DNA of 64,000 nucleotides from NCBI GenBank assembly GCA_023455425.1, contig JAEYCM010000037.1, positions 1 through 64,000 of the forward strand. Direction: 5' to 3'. Positions within the stretch are counted from its first letter, which is position 1. Each line of letters begins with the position of its first letter. This stretch comes from Bacillota bacterium. Its GTDB lineage: Bacteria; Bacillota; Clostridia; Christensenellales; CAG-138. The notes under the pieces were generated by a model that was not told the DNA's origin, made no database searches, and saw only the letters and a list, made by a program, of their open reading frames with translations. This document shows positions 26,699 to 34,364 of the stretch, in pieces. The position numbers and the translations under genes were made by a program.

Positions 26699-26837
26699 AA
26701 GCGATCTTCCGCCCGGCAGGGCGTTTTTTTGTTAGCGCGCGCTTTCTTCTTAGAACCCCGGCATTGCCCGCATCATAGACTGGAGCGAGGAGTGTACTTA
26801 TCGCCCCATCAAAATCAAATAAGTACAGCGCAGCAGC

Positions 26838-28175
26838 ATGGATACAGCGTATGGCCAGCCGGAGCTCATCCTGCCGTCCTCGCCGGAATACGAAACGGCG
26901 CGGCAGATATTCAACCGTTCCATCCAGAAGTTTCCCGCGGCTATTCTGTACTGCCGCACCCCGCAGGATGTGGCGTGTGCCGTTCTTGCGGCCAGGCGCG
27001 CGGGCCGCAAGGTGCGCCTGCGCACCGGCGGGCACAATTACGAAGGGTTTTGCGTGGGGGACGGCGCCGTTGTGATCGATACAAGGCGCATGACCAAAAC
27101 AGAGCTCGACCCAAGACGTAACCTTGTGCGCATCGGCGCGGGCGTAAAAAACGCGGGGCTTTATGAATTGATCGGGAGAGCGGGGTACCCGTTCCCCAGC
27201 GGCACCTGCCCGTCGGTCGCGGCGGTCGGGCTGACGCTTGGCGGCGGCTGGGGGCTCTCTTCCCGCATGTTCGGCCTGACGTGCGACCGCCTTGTAAGCG
27301 CGCAGATGGTGGACAGCGAGGGAATGCTGCATGATACCAGCGAAGATACAGCGCCCGATCTGTTTTTTGCGCTGCGCGGCGGCGGAGGCGGCAACTTCGG
27401 CGTGGTAACGGAGCTGACGTATGCGCTGCCCGAAAAATTCTTTGACGTCACCTATGTGAATATCTCCGCAAGCGGAATAACATTTGACGTTGCCGTCGCC
27501 CTGTTTTCCCGTTTTCAGGATTGGCTGTATGCCGGAGATCGGCGCTTTACGCCCATGTCCCGCATATTCAATTCCGAAAAGGATGGATACGGCTTTTTCC
27601 TGCGCGGCATCTATTACGGCACCAAGGCACAGGCGGAAGCTTCGCTGCATCCTTTTTTAACGCTGCCGGGCGCGCAAGCCACGTTGCAGGAAGCCACGTT
27701 TTTAGAAGCCATCCGCATCGTGCAGCAGGGGTACCCGCTGCATGAAAAATTCCGGAACGCCGGGCGGTTTGCACCGGGCCGGTTGGGACAGGAAGAAATT
27801 CGGAACATTGTTTCCATGATCGCCGAGCGCGCTGAGGGTTCCGTTTACGCTTCCGTCGGCCTTTTCGGCCTGGGCGGCCGGGTAAGCGACATTCCGCCTG
27901 AACATACGGCGTTCTTTTACCGCGACGCGCCCTACATCATCGATCTGCAAATGCGCTGGGAAGAGGACTGGGCGGAGCCGTACAACCTTGCGTGGCTCAG
28001 GCCCCGCTTCGCGTATCTGCGGCAAATGACCCGCGGGTCCTATATCAATTTTCCAAGCCTGCTGAATCCCGACGATATGCGCGCCTATTATGGCGGCAAC
28101 GTGCAGCGCCTGCGCCGCGTCAAGCAGGCCTATGATCCAACCAACCTGTTCTGCTTCCCGCAGAGCATCCGCTAA
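26838..28175 (+). CDS. FAD-linked oxidase, berberine-bridge type
   Basis: The 445-residue flavoenzyme has the PCMH FAD fold and a C-terminal BBE segment (YYGGNVQRLRRVKQAYDPTNLFCFPQSI). Both residues for bicovalent FAD attachment are present: His66 in RTGGHNYEG and Cys124 in SGTCPSVAAVGLTLGGGWG. Enzymes of this kind oxidise sugars, alkaloids or oligosaccharides using O2. There is no signal peptide. An O2-using enzyme in an apparent anaerobe is odd; related Clostridia genes exist but are uncharacterised. No clear operon partner. Confidence 0.88.
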   Translation: MDTAYGQPELILPSSPEYETARQIFNRSIQKFPAAILYCRTPQDVACAVLAARRAGRKVRLRTGGHNYEGFCVGDGAVVIDTRRMTKTELDPRRNLVRIGAGVKNAGLYELIGRAGYPFPSGTCPSVAAVGLTLGGGWGLSSRMFGLTCDRLVSAQMVDSEGMLHDTSEDTAPDLFFALRGGGGGNFGVVTELTYALPEKFFDVTYVNISASGITFDVAVALFSRFQDWLYAGDRRFTPMSRIFNSEKDGYGFFLRGIYYGTKAQAEASLHPFLTLPGAQATLQEATFLEAIRIVQQGYPLHEKFRNAGRFAPGRLGQEEIRNIVSMIAERAEGSVYASVGLFGLGGRVSDIPPEHTAFFYRDAPYIIDLQMRWEEDWAEPYNLAWLRPRFAYLRQMTRGSYINFPSLLNPDDMRAYYGGNVQRLRRVKQAYDPTNLFCFPQSIR

Positions 28176-28320
28176 GCCGCGCCCGCGCCTTAGCACCCAT
28201 ACCTGTATTTTACGAATATTTGACGCTTGCCTGTGTAAAGCCGTGTTTATCCCACCCGATATGTGCCGATATAAAACGTATAAATACGTCATCCGGCGGC
28301 GGCGCACGCAAGAGGAACAT

Positions 28321-30084
28321 ATGAGTACAGCACATGAGACCAACCTGCTTGCCTATAAGGAGCAGCTCATGAACATATTGGAACAGACCTCCATCACCTC
28401 GGTATTCCAGCCCATCGTCTCGCTGCGCGACGGCGCGGTGCTGGGGTATGAGGCGCTTTCCCGCGGGCCTAAGGGGACCGAAATGGAAAGCCCCGCCATG
28501 CTTTTTGCCGTAGCCGAAGCAAATAAGGAGCTTTGGGAATTGGAGCGCCTGTGCCGCACCAAGGCGCTTTCCGCCATGCAGTGCGCGAAATCCGACACCA
28601 CCCTGTTTTTGAACGTCAACCCCAGCGTGATGGAGGACGCGAAATTCCAGAAGGGTTTCACCCTGGAATACCTGCAGGAATTCGATATCGATCCCAAACG
28701 CATCATATTCGAGATCACCGAGCGTTCCGCCGTAAAGGATATCGGGGAGTTTAAAGAGATTATCCATTACTATAAAGACCAGCAGTACCAGATCGCCATT
28801 GATGATGCGGGCGCGGGCTATTCGGGCCTGAACCTGATTTCGGACATCCATCCGCATTATCTCAAGCTGGACATGCAGCTCATCCGCAATATCGACCGGG
28901 ATACCGTGAAGCAGGCGCTTGTAAAAAGCATGCAGGAGTTCGCCAAAATCACCGGCACGCACCTGATCGCGGAAGGCATCGAAACGCTAAACGAGCTTGA
29001 AACCCTCATCCACATCGGCGTGCAATACGGGCAGGGCTATTTTATCAAGCGGCCCTGCGCCACGCTTTCCCCGCTCGATCCCGATATTGTGGAAACCATT
29101 ACGGACATCAACGCGAAAAAGAATCACCTCTACGGCTACACCCTGGCCGAAGTGTTTATCGGCAACCTGAGCATCCCGGTGCCTTCCGTCAATGAACAGG
29201 TCATGATCCAGGAAGCCTATGCGATGCTGCTAAAAAAGCCGGAGTTGCAAGGCTTCTGCGTCACGCGGGACGGGTATGTGCAGGGCGTGGTCACGCGCAA
29301 CCGGGTCAATACCGCAGTCGCGGGCGTATACGGTTACAGCCTGTATTCCAGAAAGACTATCGCCTCCATTATGGACCGGGAGTTTTTGTCGCTGGATTAT
29401 AAGACGCCCGTTACGCTTTCGGGAAAGCTTGCCATGTCCCGCCCGGATGAAAACGTGTACGATTTTATTACGGTCACGCTCGAAGGCAAGTATTACGGCA
29501 TTGTCACCATCAAGGATCTTCTCAACAAAACCATTGAAATTGAGGTCAACAACGCCACGCAGCTAAACCCGCTCACCGCGCTGCCCGGCAACATCCTGAT
29601 CGAAAAGGCGCTCTCCGCCATGCTGCTCGAGCGGAAAAACCGCTGCGTGCTGTATTTTGATATCGACAACTTTAAAGCGTATAACGATGTTTACGGGTTT
29701 GAAAACGGGGACCGCGTCATCAAGCACCTTGCGCTGTGCATCGAGGCCAATATGCCCGACGGCGCGTTTATCGGCCATGTGGGCGGGGACGATTTTATCG
29801 GCATTGTGGAAGCGGAAAGCGCGGAGGAAATCTGCCGCGCGCTCATTGCGGATTTTGATATGAGCATCCTCGCCTTCTATAAAGCGGAAGACGCGCAGAA
29901 TGGATACATCATTACAAAAAACCGGCAGGGACTCGTCGAGCAGTTCCCCATGATCTCGCTTTCCATCGCGGGCGTGCGCGTAACGGAAACCCGCTTCTGC
30001 GACGTCTACTCCCTGACCGCCGAGGCCAGCCGCATCAAAAAAGAGTGCAAGCTGATCCCCGGCAGCTCGTATCTGATCTTATAA
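28321..30084 (+). CDS. EAL-CBS-GGDEF cyclic-di-GMP protein
   Basis: The 587-residue cytoplasmic protein has an EAL phosphodiesterase domain (1-250) with all expected catalytic residues: YEALSR (Glu44), N100, EITE (131-134), IDDAGAGYS (160-168), LKLD, AEGIE and QGY. A CBS-like sensor region (about 275-405) follows, then a GGDEF domain (about 415-587). The active-site loop of the latter is GGDDF (488-492) and no RxxD inhibitory site precedes it, so it may bind GTP and regulate rather than synthesise. The protein most likely degrades c-di-GMP. The ATG at 28321 follows AAGAGG; the longer frame from 28090 overlaps the preceding gene. Confidence 0.88.
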   Translation: MSTAHETNLLAYKEQLMNILEQTSITSVFQPIVSLRDGAVLGYEALSRGPKGTEMESPAMLFAVAEANKELWELERLCRTKALSAMQCAKSDTTLFLNVNPSVMEDAKFQKGFTLEYLQEFDIDPKRIIFEITERSAVKDIGEFKEIIHYYKDQQYQIAIDDAGAGYSGLNLISDIHPHYLKLDMQLIRNIDRDTVKQALVKSMQEFAKITGTHLIAEGIETLNELETLIHIGVQYGQGYFIKRPCATLSPLDPDIVETITDINAKKNHLYGYTLAEVFIGNLSIPVPSVNEQVMIQEAYAMLLKKPELQGFCVTRDGYVQGVVTRNRVNTAVAGVYGYSLYSRKTIASIMDREFLSLDYKTPVTLSGKLAMSRPDENVYDFITVTLEGKYYGIVTIKDLLNKTIEIEVNNATQLNPLTALPGNILIEKALSAMLLERKNRCVLYFDIDNFKAYNDVYGFENGDRVIKHLALCIEANMPDGAFIGHVGGDDFIGIVEAESAEEICRALIADFDMSILAFYKAEDAQNGYIITKNRQGLVEQFPMISLSIAGVRVTETRFCDVYSLTAEASRIKKECKLIPGSSYLIL

Positions 30085-30110
30085 ATACCGGCCCAAGGCA
30101 TCCGCATCCG

Positions 30111-30138
30111 GCGCTCTGACTCAACAGAGCGTTTTTTC
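30111..30138 (+). terminator. Terminator after the EAL-GGDEF gene
   Basis: CGCTCTG / CAGAGCG stem with a six-base loop and TTTTTT tail. Confidence 0.82.
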
Positions 30139-30177
30139 ATATAAATTCTATATTATTACCGTTATTCTCAAAAAAGG

Positions 30178-30206
30178 TTGACGCTTGTTTCCGCCGCGGT
30201 TATGAT
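30178..30206 (+). promoter_or_regulatory. Sigma-A promoter of the desulfidase-ECF pair
   Basis: TTGACG (30178-30183), 17-base spacer, TATGAT (30201-30206). It overlaps the upstream end of the reading frame, which sets the true start of the next gene at or after 30229. Confidence 0.8.
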
Positions 30207-30240
30207 AAATACACACATCATCACAGGAATGGGTCACATT

Positions 30241-30810
30241 ATGCCGGAAAAACAACTCCCGAATGGCTGCGCGCCAAACGGCGTACTGGCCGTATGCCAT
30301 TGCGTATTAAATCCCGCCTCCAAAGTCGTTTCCTTTCACGAAGCGGAATACGAGGAGGAGCGCGCTTTGCGCGAACGCGCGGTGCAAACCCTGCTCCAAA
30401 AGGGCGTTGGGCTCATTCAGCTGCCCTGCCCGGAGTTTACGCTGTATGGAGCGCTACGGTGGGGACATGTCAAAGAGCAGTTTGACAACCCCTTTTTCCG
30501 CGGGCATTGCAGAGCCCTCCTTGCGCCTGTTGTGGATCAGTTACTGGAATACGCCGCCCACCCGCAGCGGTTCAAGCTGCTCGGCGTATTGGGGATAGAC
30601 GGCAGCCCGTGCTGCGGCGTCACAAAAACCTGTACGGGCGATTGGGGCGGCGAACTGTACTGCGCAGGGCGCACGCAAAGGCCCCTTACCCCCGCACGGG
30701 AAGCGGAAGGCATGGGCGTATTCATGGAAGAGCTTACCCTGCTTTTAAAAGAACGCGGCCTTGCGCTGCCCATCTTCTCTTTGCATACCTTTTCGCCCGA
30801 TTTTCTGTAA
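30241..30810 (+). CDS. TudS-related putative desulfidase (CD3072-like)
   Basis: The 189-residue protein resembles DUF523/TudS proteins, which use a 4Fe-4S cluster to remove sulfur from thiouracil. Cysteines that could hold the cluster are in AVCHCVLNP, QLPCPEF and DGSPCCGV. In Clostridioides difficile a homologue (CD3072) also lies beside an ECF S component, as here. The ATG at 30241 is chosen because the promoter's start point is near 30213 and AGGA lies 12 bases upstream; ATG 30229 is the alternative. With the next gene it forms a two-gene operon, suggesting import and desulfuration of a thio-compound (inference). Confidence 0.78.
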   Translation: MPEKQLPNGCAPNGVLAVCHCVLNPASKVVSFHEAEYEEERALRERAVQTLLQKGVGLIQLPCPEFTLYGALRWGHVKEQFDNPFFRGHCRALLAPVVDQLLEYAAHPQRFKLLGVLGIDGSPCCGVTKTCTGDWGGELYCAGRTQRPLTPAREAEGMGVFMEELTLLLKERGLALPIFSLHTFSPDFL

Positions 30811-30842
30811 CCGTTCAAATAGAAAGACTAAAGGAGTACGTT

Positions 30843-31418
30843 ATGCGAAACGAAAAGACAAGGATCCTGGTATTCTGCGCCCTCGCCATCGCCGCCAATA
30901 TCGTGCTGGGCATCCTCACAAGCGCCCTAAAGCTGCCGCTCTACCTCGACACCATCGGCACCGTGTTCGTTGCGGTTTTAGCCGGCCCTTGGTATGGCGC
31001 GGCCGTCGGCGGATTGACCAATCTTTTAACCGGTATCCTCTATAATGTGAAGGATATCCCGTTCCTGCTGGTCAGTGTTGTAATCGGCATTGTGGTGGGC
31101 TTTATCGCCAAGAAGTATTCGTTCAACTTCATCACCGCGCTCATCACCGGCCTGATCCTGAGCATTGTGGCCCCGCTCATCGGCACCCCCATCGGCATCT
31201 GGGTATACGGCGGGCTGACCGGCACGGGCATGGATTTCCTGTTCCTGTGGCTCCGGGAAAGCGGGAGTAGCATATTCGCCGCGTCTTTTATCCCAAAGGT
31301 CATCAACAACCTGCTCGATAAGGTCGGCACCTGCCTGCTGGTGTACCTGATGTGGAGGAACTTCCCCACGCAGTACAAGCTGAAGGTGGTAGAGCCCGCG
31401 CCCAAGACGGACGCGTAA
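30843..31418 (+). CDS. ECF transporter S component (CD3073-like)
   Basis: The 191-residue protein has about six membrane segments and the organisation of ECF substrate-binding components (ANIVLGILTSALKLPLYLDTIGT, then AGPWYGAAVGGLTNLLTG). The S component would pair with a shared ECF ATPase module coded elsewhere. It begins 32 bases after the desulfidase, behind AAAGGAG. The pairing with a TudS-like enzyme points to a sulfur-containing nucleobase or vitamin-like substrate; the actual ligand is not deducible. Confidence 0.82.
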   Translation: MRNEKTRILVFCALAIAANIVLGILTSALKLPLYLDTIGTVFVAVLAGPWYGAAVGGLTNLLTGILYNVKDIPFLLVSVVIGIVVGFIAKKYSFNFITALITGLILSIVAPLIGTPIGIWVYGGLTGTGMDFLFLWLRESGSSIFAASFIPKVINNLLDKVGTCLLVYLMWRNFPTQYKLKVVEPAPKTDA

Positions 31419-31429
31419 CGAAACGAGGA

Positions 31430-31575
31430 TACTCTGGGGGCTCTGCCGGGGCGTGACGCCCCTGGGAACCCTATTTAAGAACGGCCTAATGGGCCTCTCC
31501 GGAAAGGGATTTCAAAGGGGCATGTCCCTTTGGTGGGAGCTCGAGGGTAAAACCCTCGAAGCGGTTCTTCGATAC
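31430..31575. repeat. Composite intergenic repeat (variant copy 5)
   Basis: GGGGGCTCTGCCGGGGCGTGACGCCCCTGGGAACC and CAAAGGGGCATGTCCCTTTGG-like blocks (about 31433-31470 and 31513-31534), each hairpin-forming, are recognisable from the other copies. A GAGGGTAAAACCCTCGAAGCGGTTC segment follows. It fills the gap between convergent genes. Confidence 0.5.
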
Positions 31576-31608
31576 TCAAAAGCCCTCCGGCTAACGCCGG
31601 AGGGCTTC
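31576..31608 (-). terminator. Terminator of the TetR gene
   Basis: AAGCCCTCCGGC / GCCGGAGGGCTT, 12-bp arms with a TAAC-type loop, 16 bases after the tetR-like stop on the minus strand; short T tail (TTTT). It may also serve the rightward ECF gene. Confidence 0.75.
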
Positions 31609-31623
31609 TTCAACCAATCATTC

Positions 31624-32268
31624 CTATTTCAACAGCTTTTCCACCATATTGCACAGCTCTTCGATCAGCCTGTCCCCATCCTGGTGCGGGTCGATGCCTG
31701 TATAGGCGATGAGCCGCTCATGGTAATATTCCGAGGCGAAGGAGAACTGGAAGGACATGACGAGGTTATCCATCAAAAACGCGAGGCAGCCTTCCCTGGA
31801 GCCGCTCTCCACATCCATATCCCTGCGGATGGCGCGGCGGTAGGAGGCGATGGTGCGCTCCTCAATCCTTCTGGCAAGCTGCGTCGCCATGGGGGAGGGG
31901 AGGGCGGCAGTCACGCCCAGGTAGACGCGGTTGTAATCGGGATACGTCCGGGCAAATTCCCGCGCGCATAAAAGCATGTGGCGGAAGAGTGCGATCGCGT
32001 CCCGCGGTTCCCGCATGCTTTCAATGACGGGCACGAGCAGCGTCTGCGTGCCGTAATCCACCAGCCCCAGAAGCAGCGCCTGCTTGGTGCTGAAATATTG
32101 GAACAAAGACCCGACGCTGATCCCCGCCCTGCGGGCGATGACGTTGGTGTTCGCGCTGTCGAACCCATGCTGCGCAAACTCCGCCGCGGCGGCGTCGAAT
32201 ATCTTTTTCTGTTTTTCGGGTGCAAGCCGCAGGAACACCTTTGTTGCGTGCGGGGAAGAAAATTCCAT
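31624..32268 (-). CDS. TetR/AcrR-family transcriptional regulator
   Basis: The 214-residue protein has the TetR helix-turn-helix at about residues 20-66 (KKIFDAAAAEFAQHGFDSANTNVIARRAGISVGSLFQYFSTKQALL, seen in pieces) and a ligand-binding C-terminal domain. It is followed on the same strand after 20 bases by nothing related; upstream by the sigma-like gene. GGAGGCAGGC precedes the ATG. Target unknown; the neighbouring sigma-like gene or a distant transporter could be controlled. Confidence 0.88.
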   Translation of the reverse strand: MEFSSPHATKVFLRLAPEKQKKIFDAAAAEFAQHGFDSANTNVIARRAGISVGSLFQYFSTKQALLLGLVDYGTQTLLVPVIESMREPRDAIALFRHMLLCAREFARTYPDYNRVYLGVTAALPSPMATQLARRIEERTIASYRRAIRRDMDVESGSREGCLAFLMDNLVMSFQFSFASEYYHERLIAYTGIDPHQDGDRLIEELCNMVEKLLK

Positions 32269-32288
32269 GCCTGCCTCCTGTTTGTAGA

Positions 32289-32882
32289 TTAGAACAGGGT
32301 AAACAGCGTCTGGTTAAACCATGCGTAGCCAAGATCCCAACGGGGAAGTATGGAGAGCGTGCCCAGAAGACCTATGAGCACCCACAAAAGCAGCGCCGCC
32401 GTAGCGCCGAGCACCGCGATGGAAACCCATCCGCCGCGCTGCCTTTCTTCTTCTTTTTCCGGTATCGCCTGCAGACGCTTTAAGGCGCGTTCCTCCAGGG
32501 CCGCAGCCTCCTCTTCCGTATACCGGCGGGGCCTGTCCACGGATGCAGCCTTGAACTGGGGCGAAACTACAGACGCGGGCTTGGGCTGGGGCGAAACCAT
32601 GGTTTCTTCCGCGCCGCCCACGCGCATCATCCGGCGCAGGCGCACCTGCTTGGCGGTCAGCGCGTCCAGCCAGCCGTAGAGATCCCCCAGGTACGGGCCT
32701 TTTGCGCGGATGGTCTGGTACATTTCCCGAAACACGGCCACCACCACATGCTTGGCTTCCTCATCGTTACGGGTGGATTCGAGCGCAATCCGGTAGACCG
32801 TTTTGTTGTAGCGCGTATACAGCGTTGCAAAGGCTTCCCGGTCGCCCTGCTGGATACGCCGCATCAATGCGTTGAGATCCAT
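32289..32882 (-). CDS. Membrane-anchored sigma-region-2-like protein
   Basis: The 197-residue protein begins like an ECF sigma factor: DLNALMRRIQQGDREAFATLYTRYNKTVYRIALESTRNDEEAKHVV (residues 2-48), the region 2 helices that bind core polymerase and the -10 element. Region 4 is absent. Instead there is a linker with a near repeat (VSPQPKPASV / VSPQFKAASV, residues 96-115), a charged stretch and one membrane helix (152-176). It may be a sigma-like relic turned into a membrane signalling part or an anti-sigma-like decoy. It lies directly upstream of, and on the same strand as, the TetR gene. GGGAGG precedes the ATG. Confidence 0.72.
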   Translation of the reverse strand: MDLNALMRRIQQGDREAFATLYTRYNKTVYRIALESTRNDEEAKHVVVAVFREMYQTIRAKGPYLGDLYGWLDALTAKQVRLRRMMRVGGAEETMVSPQPKPASVVSPQFKAASVDRPRRYTEEEAAALEERALKRLQAIPEKEEERQRGGWVSIAVLGATAALLLWVLIGLLGTLSILPRWDLGYAWFNQTLFTLF

Positions 32883-33159
32883 GCGATGCCTCCCCCCTGT
32901 TTTATTACCCCTTTACCCAACATTGGGAATTCTTCTGTTGCCCTTTTGCCGCCGCTCTGCGTTGCCCGCTTGATTGGCGGCAATTTATCCCTACTGTCAT
33001 GTGCAGAGGTAATCCTTTACCATTTTATCATGCAATGTTCGGCACGCAAAGGGGATGCCCGCGCGATACGCGCGTATTTTGTGCGAAAATTCCGCTTGCG
33101 ATCCCTTCGGGCATAATTCTGCCGCCTGCACAATAGGCTGTAAGACGGAGGTGTTGCCT

Positions 33160-34158
33160 GTGGAGCATATCGAATGGAAACGGGTATTTCTGATCGCGGG
33201 GCTTGTGATATTGCTCATCCTGCTGCTGCGCGGCTGTATGTTTGCCTGTGCGCCGCAGGATAAGGAAGAAACCAAGAAGCCGGGGCAGGACGAATACGTC
33301 CAGGTCTATCTCAAAGAAACAGGAAAAACCGTGTCCATGCCGGTGGAAACCTATCTTGAACGGGTAGTGGCGGCAGAAATGCCCGCCTCTTTTCATGTGG
33401 AGGCGTTAAAGGCGCAGGCTGTGGCCGCGCGCACCTATACCTACAAGCGCATCAAGGACGGCGGCTGCAGGAACGGCGCGCAGCTGTGCACCGACAGCAC
33501 CTGCTGCCAGGCGTATGACAGCGACGAGGATTGCCGCGAAAAATGGGGCTCCTCATATGAGAGCAACATCAAAAAAATCCGGTCCGCCGTAGAAGATACG
33601 TACAGCGAAGTGCTGGAATACGACGGCACGCTCATTGAGGCGCTTTACCACGCCGCTTCCGGCGGGCAGACGGAGGACAGCGAAAACGTGTTTGCCGCCG
33701 CGCGCCCGTATTTGCGGGGGGTGGAGAGCGAGAACGAGGTGGGCTCCAACCACTTGAAGGACGAGGAGCGCCTGGGGCGCAGGGAATTTGTCTCCATCAT
33801 CAATAAAAAGTGGCCCAAAGCCGGGCTGAAGGAGTCTTCCCTTGAAAAACAGGTGGAAGTTGAGGAGCGCTTTGAAAGCGGGCGGGTCGAAAGCGTCCGC
33901 CTGGGCAAAGTGGAGGTCACAGGGCGGGAACTGCGCGGGGCTTTGGAATTAAGAAGCGCATGGTTCACCATAGAATTCAGGGATGATGAGGTCGTCATTG
34001 ACACGCGCGGCTATGGCCACGGCGTGGGCATGAGCCAATCTGGCGCAAACGGCATGGCGCAGGAGGGGAAGAACTACCGCGAAATCCTCAAGCATTACTA
34101 CACCGGCATTGAGATTGTGAACATGCTGTATATGGAGGCGCTGCCCAAGAAGGTGTAG
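33160..34158 (+). CDS. spoIID: Stage II sporulation protein D
   Basis: SpoIID is the lytic transglycosylase of the DMP complex that thins peptidoglycan during forespore engulfment. The 332-residue protein has an N-terminal membrane helix (about 8-27) and the SpoIID domain with the catalytic glutamate (Glu73) in VVAAEMPASFHVEALKAQAVAARTY, plus the C-terminal GYGHGVGMSQSGANGMA block. It contains an extra Cys pair region (CRNGAQLC..STCCQAY). The GTG at 33160 follows GGAGG with eight bases; upstream in-frame starts lack a site. It ends just before tRNA-Leu. Confidence 0.93.
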   Translation: MEHIEWKRVFLIAGLVILLILLLRGCMFACAPQDKEETKKPGQDEYVQVYLKETGKTVSMPVETYLERVVAAEMPASFHVEALKAQAVAARTYTYKRIKDGGCRNGAQLCTDSTCCQAYDSDEDCREKWGSSYESNIKKIRSAVEDTYSEVLEYDGTLIEALYHAASGGQTEDSENVFAAARPYLRGVESENEVGSNHLKDEERLGRREFVSIINKKWPKAGLKESSLEKQVEVEERFESGRVESVRLGKVEVTGRELRGALELRSAWFTIEFRDDEVVIDTRGYGHGVGMSQSGANGMAQEGKNYREILKHYYTGIEIVNMLYMEALPKKV

Positions 34159-34215
34159 CCCGCAAGCCGGAATTGACAAAACGCGTCCGCATGGTACAAT
34201 AATTTTACGCGCAAT

Positions 34216-34246
34216 TGGTGGAGGGCGGGGAGAGTCGAACCCGGCC
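34216..34246 (-). other. tRNA/tmRNA-like 3'-end fragment
   Basis: On the minus strand the sequence ends GGGTTCGACTCTCCCC then GCCCTCCACCA, the shape of a T arm plus CCA end, close to a tmRNA or tRNA 3' end. The T-stem pairing is poor, and the space upstream (minus sense) is taken by tRNA-Leu and the integrase, so only a fragment could remain. Treat as a possible relic. Confidence 0.25.
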
Positions 34247-34267
34247 ACATATGCGCGCCCGTTACAT

Positions 34268-34350
34268 GCGGATGTGGCGGAACGGCATACGCAACGGACT
34301 TAAAATCCGTCGGGGAAACCTTAGGGGTTCAAATCCCCTCATCCGCACCA
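34268..34350 (+). tRNA. tRNA-Leu (UAA)
   Basis: An 83-base class II tRNA: acceptor GCGGATG pairs with CATCCGC before the encoded ACCA end, anticodon stem ACGGA/TCCGT with loop CTTAAAA (anticodon TAA), a long variable arm (CGGGGAAACCTTA) and T arm AGGGGTTCAAATCCCCT. It is the insertion target of the 22-kb element: the last 52 bases are repeated at 56630-56681. Confidence 0.96.
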
Positions 34351-34351
34351 A
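34299..34351 (+). repeat. attL direct repeat (tRNA-Leu 3' end)
   Basis: 53 bases from the anticodon loop through CCA are identical to 56630-56682. This is the left attachment junction of the element; the tRNA gene stays whole on this side. Confidence 0.93.
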
Positions 34352-34364
34352 ATATAAAAAGTCC

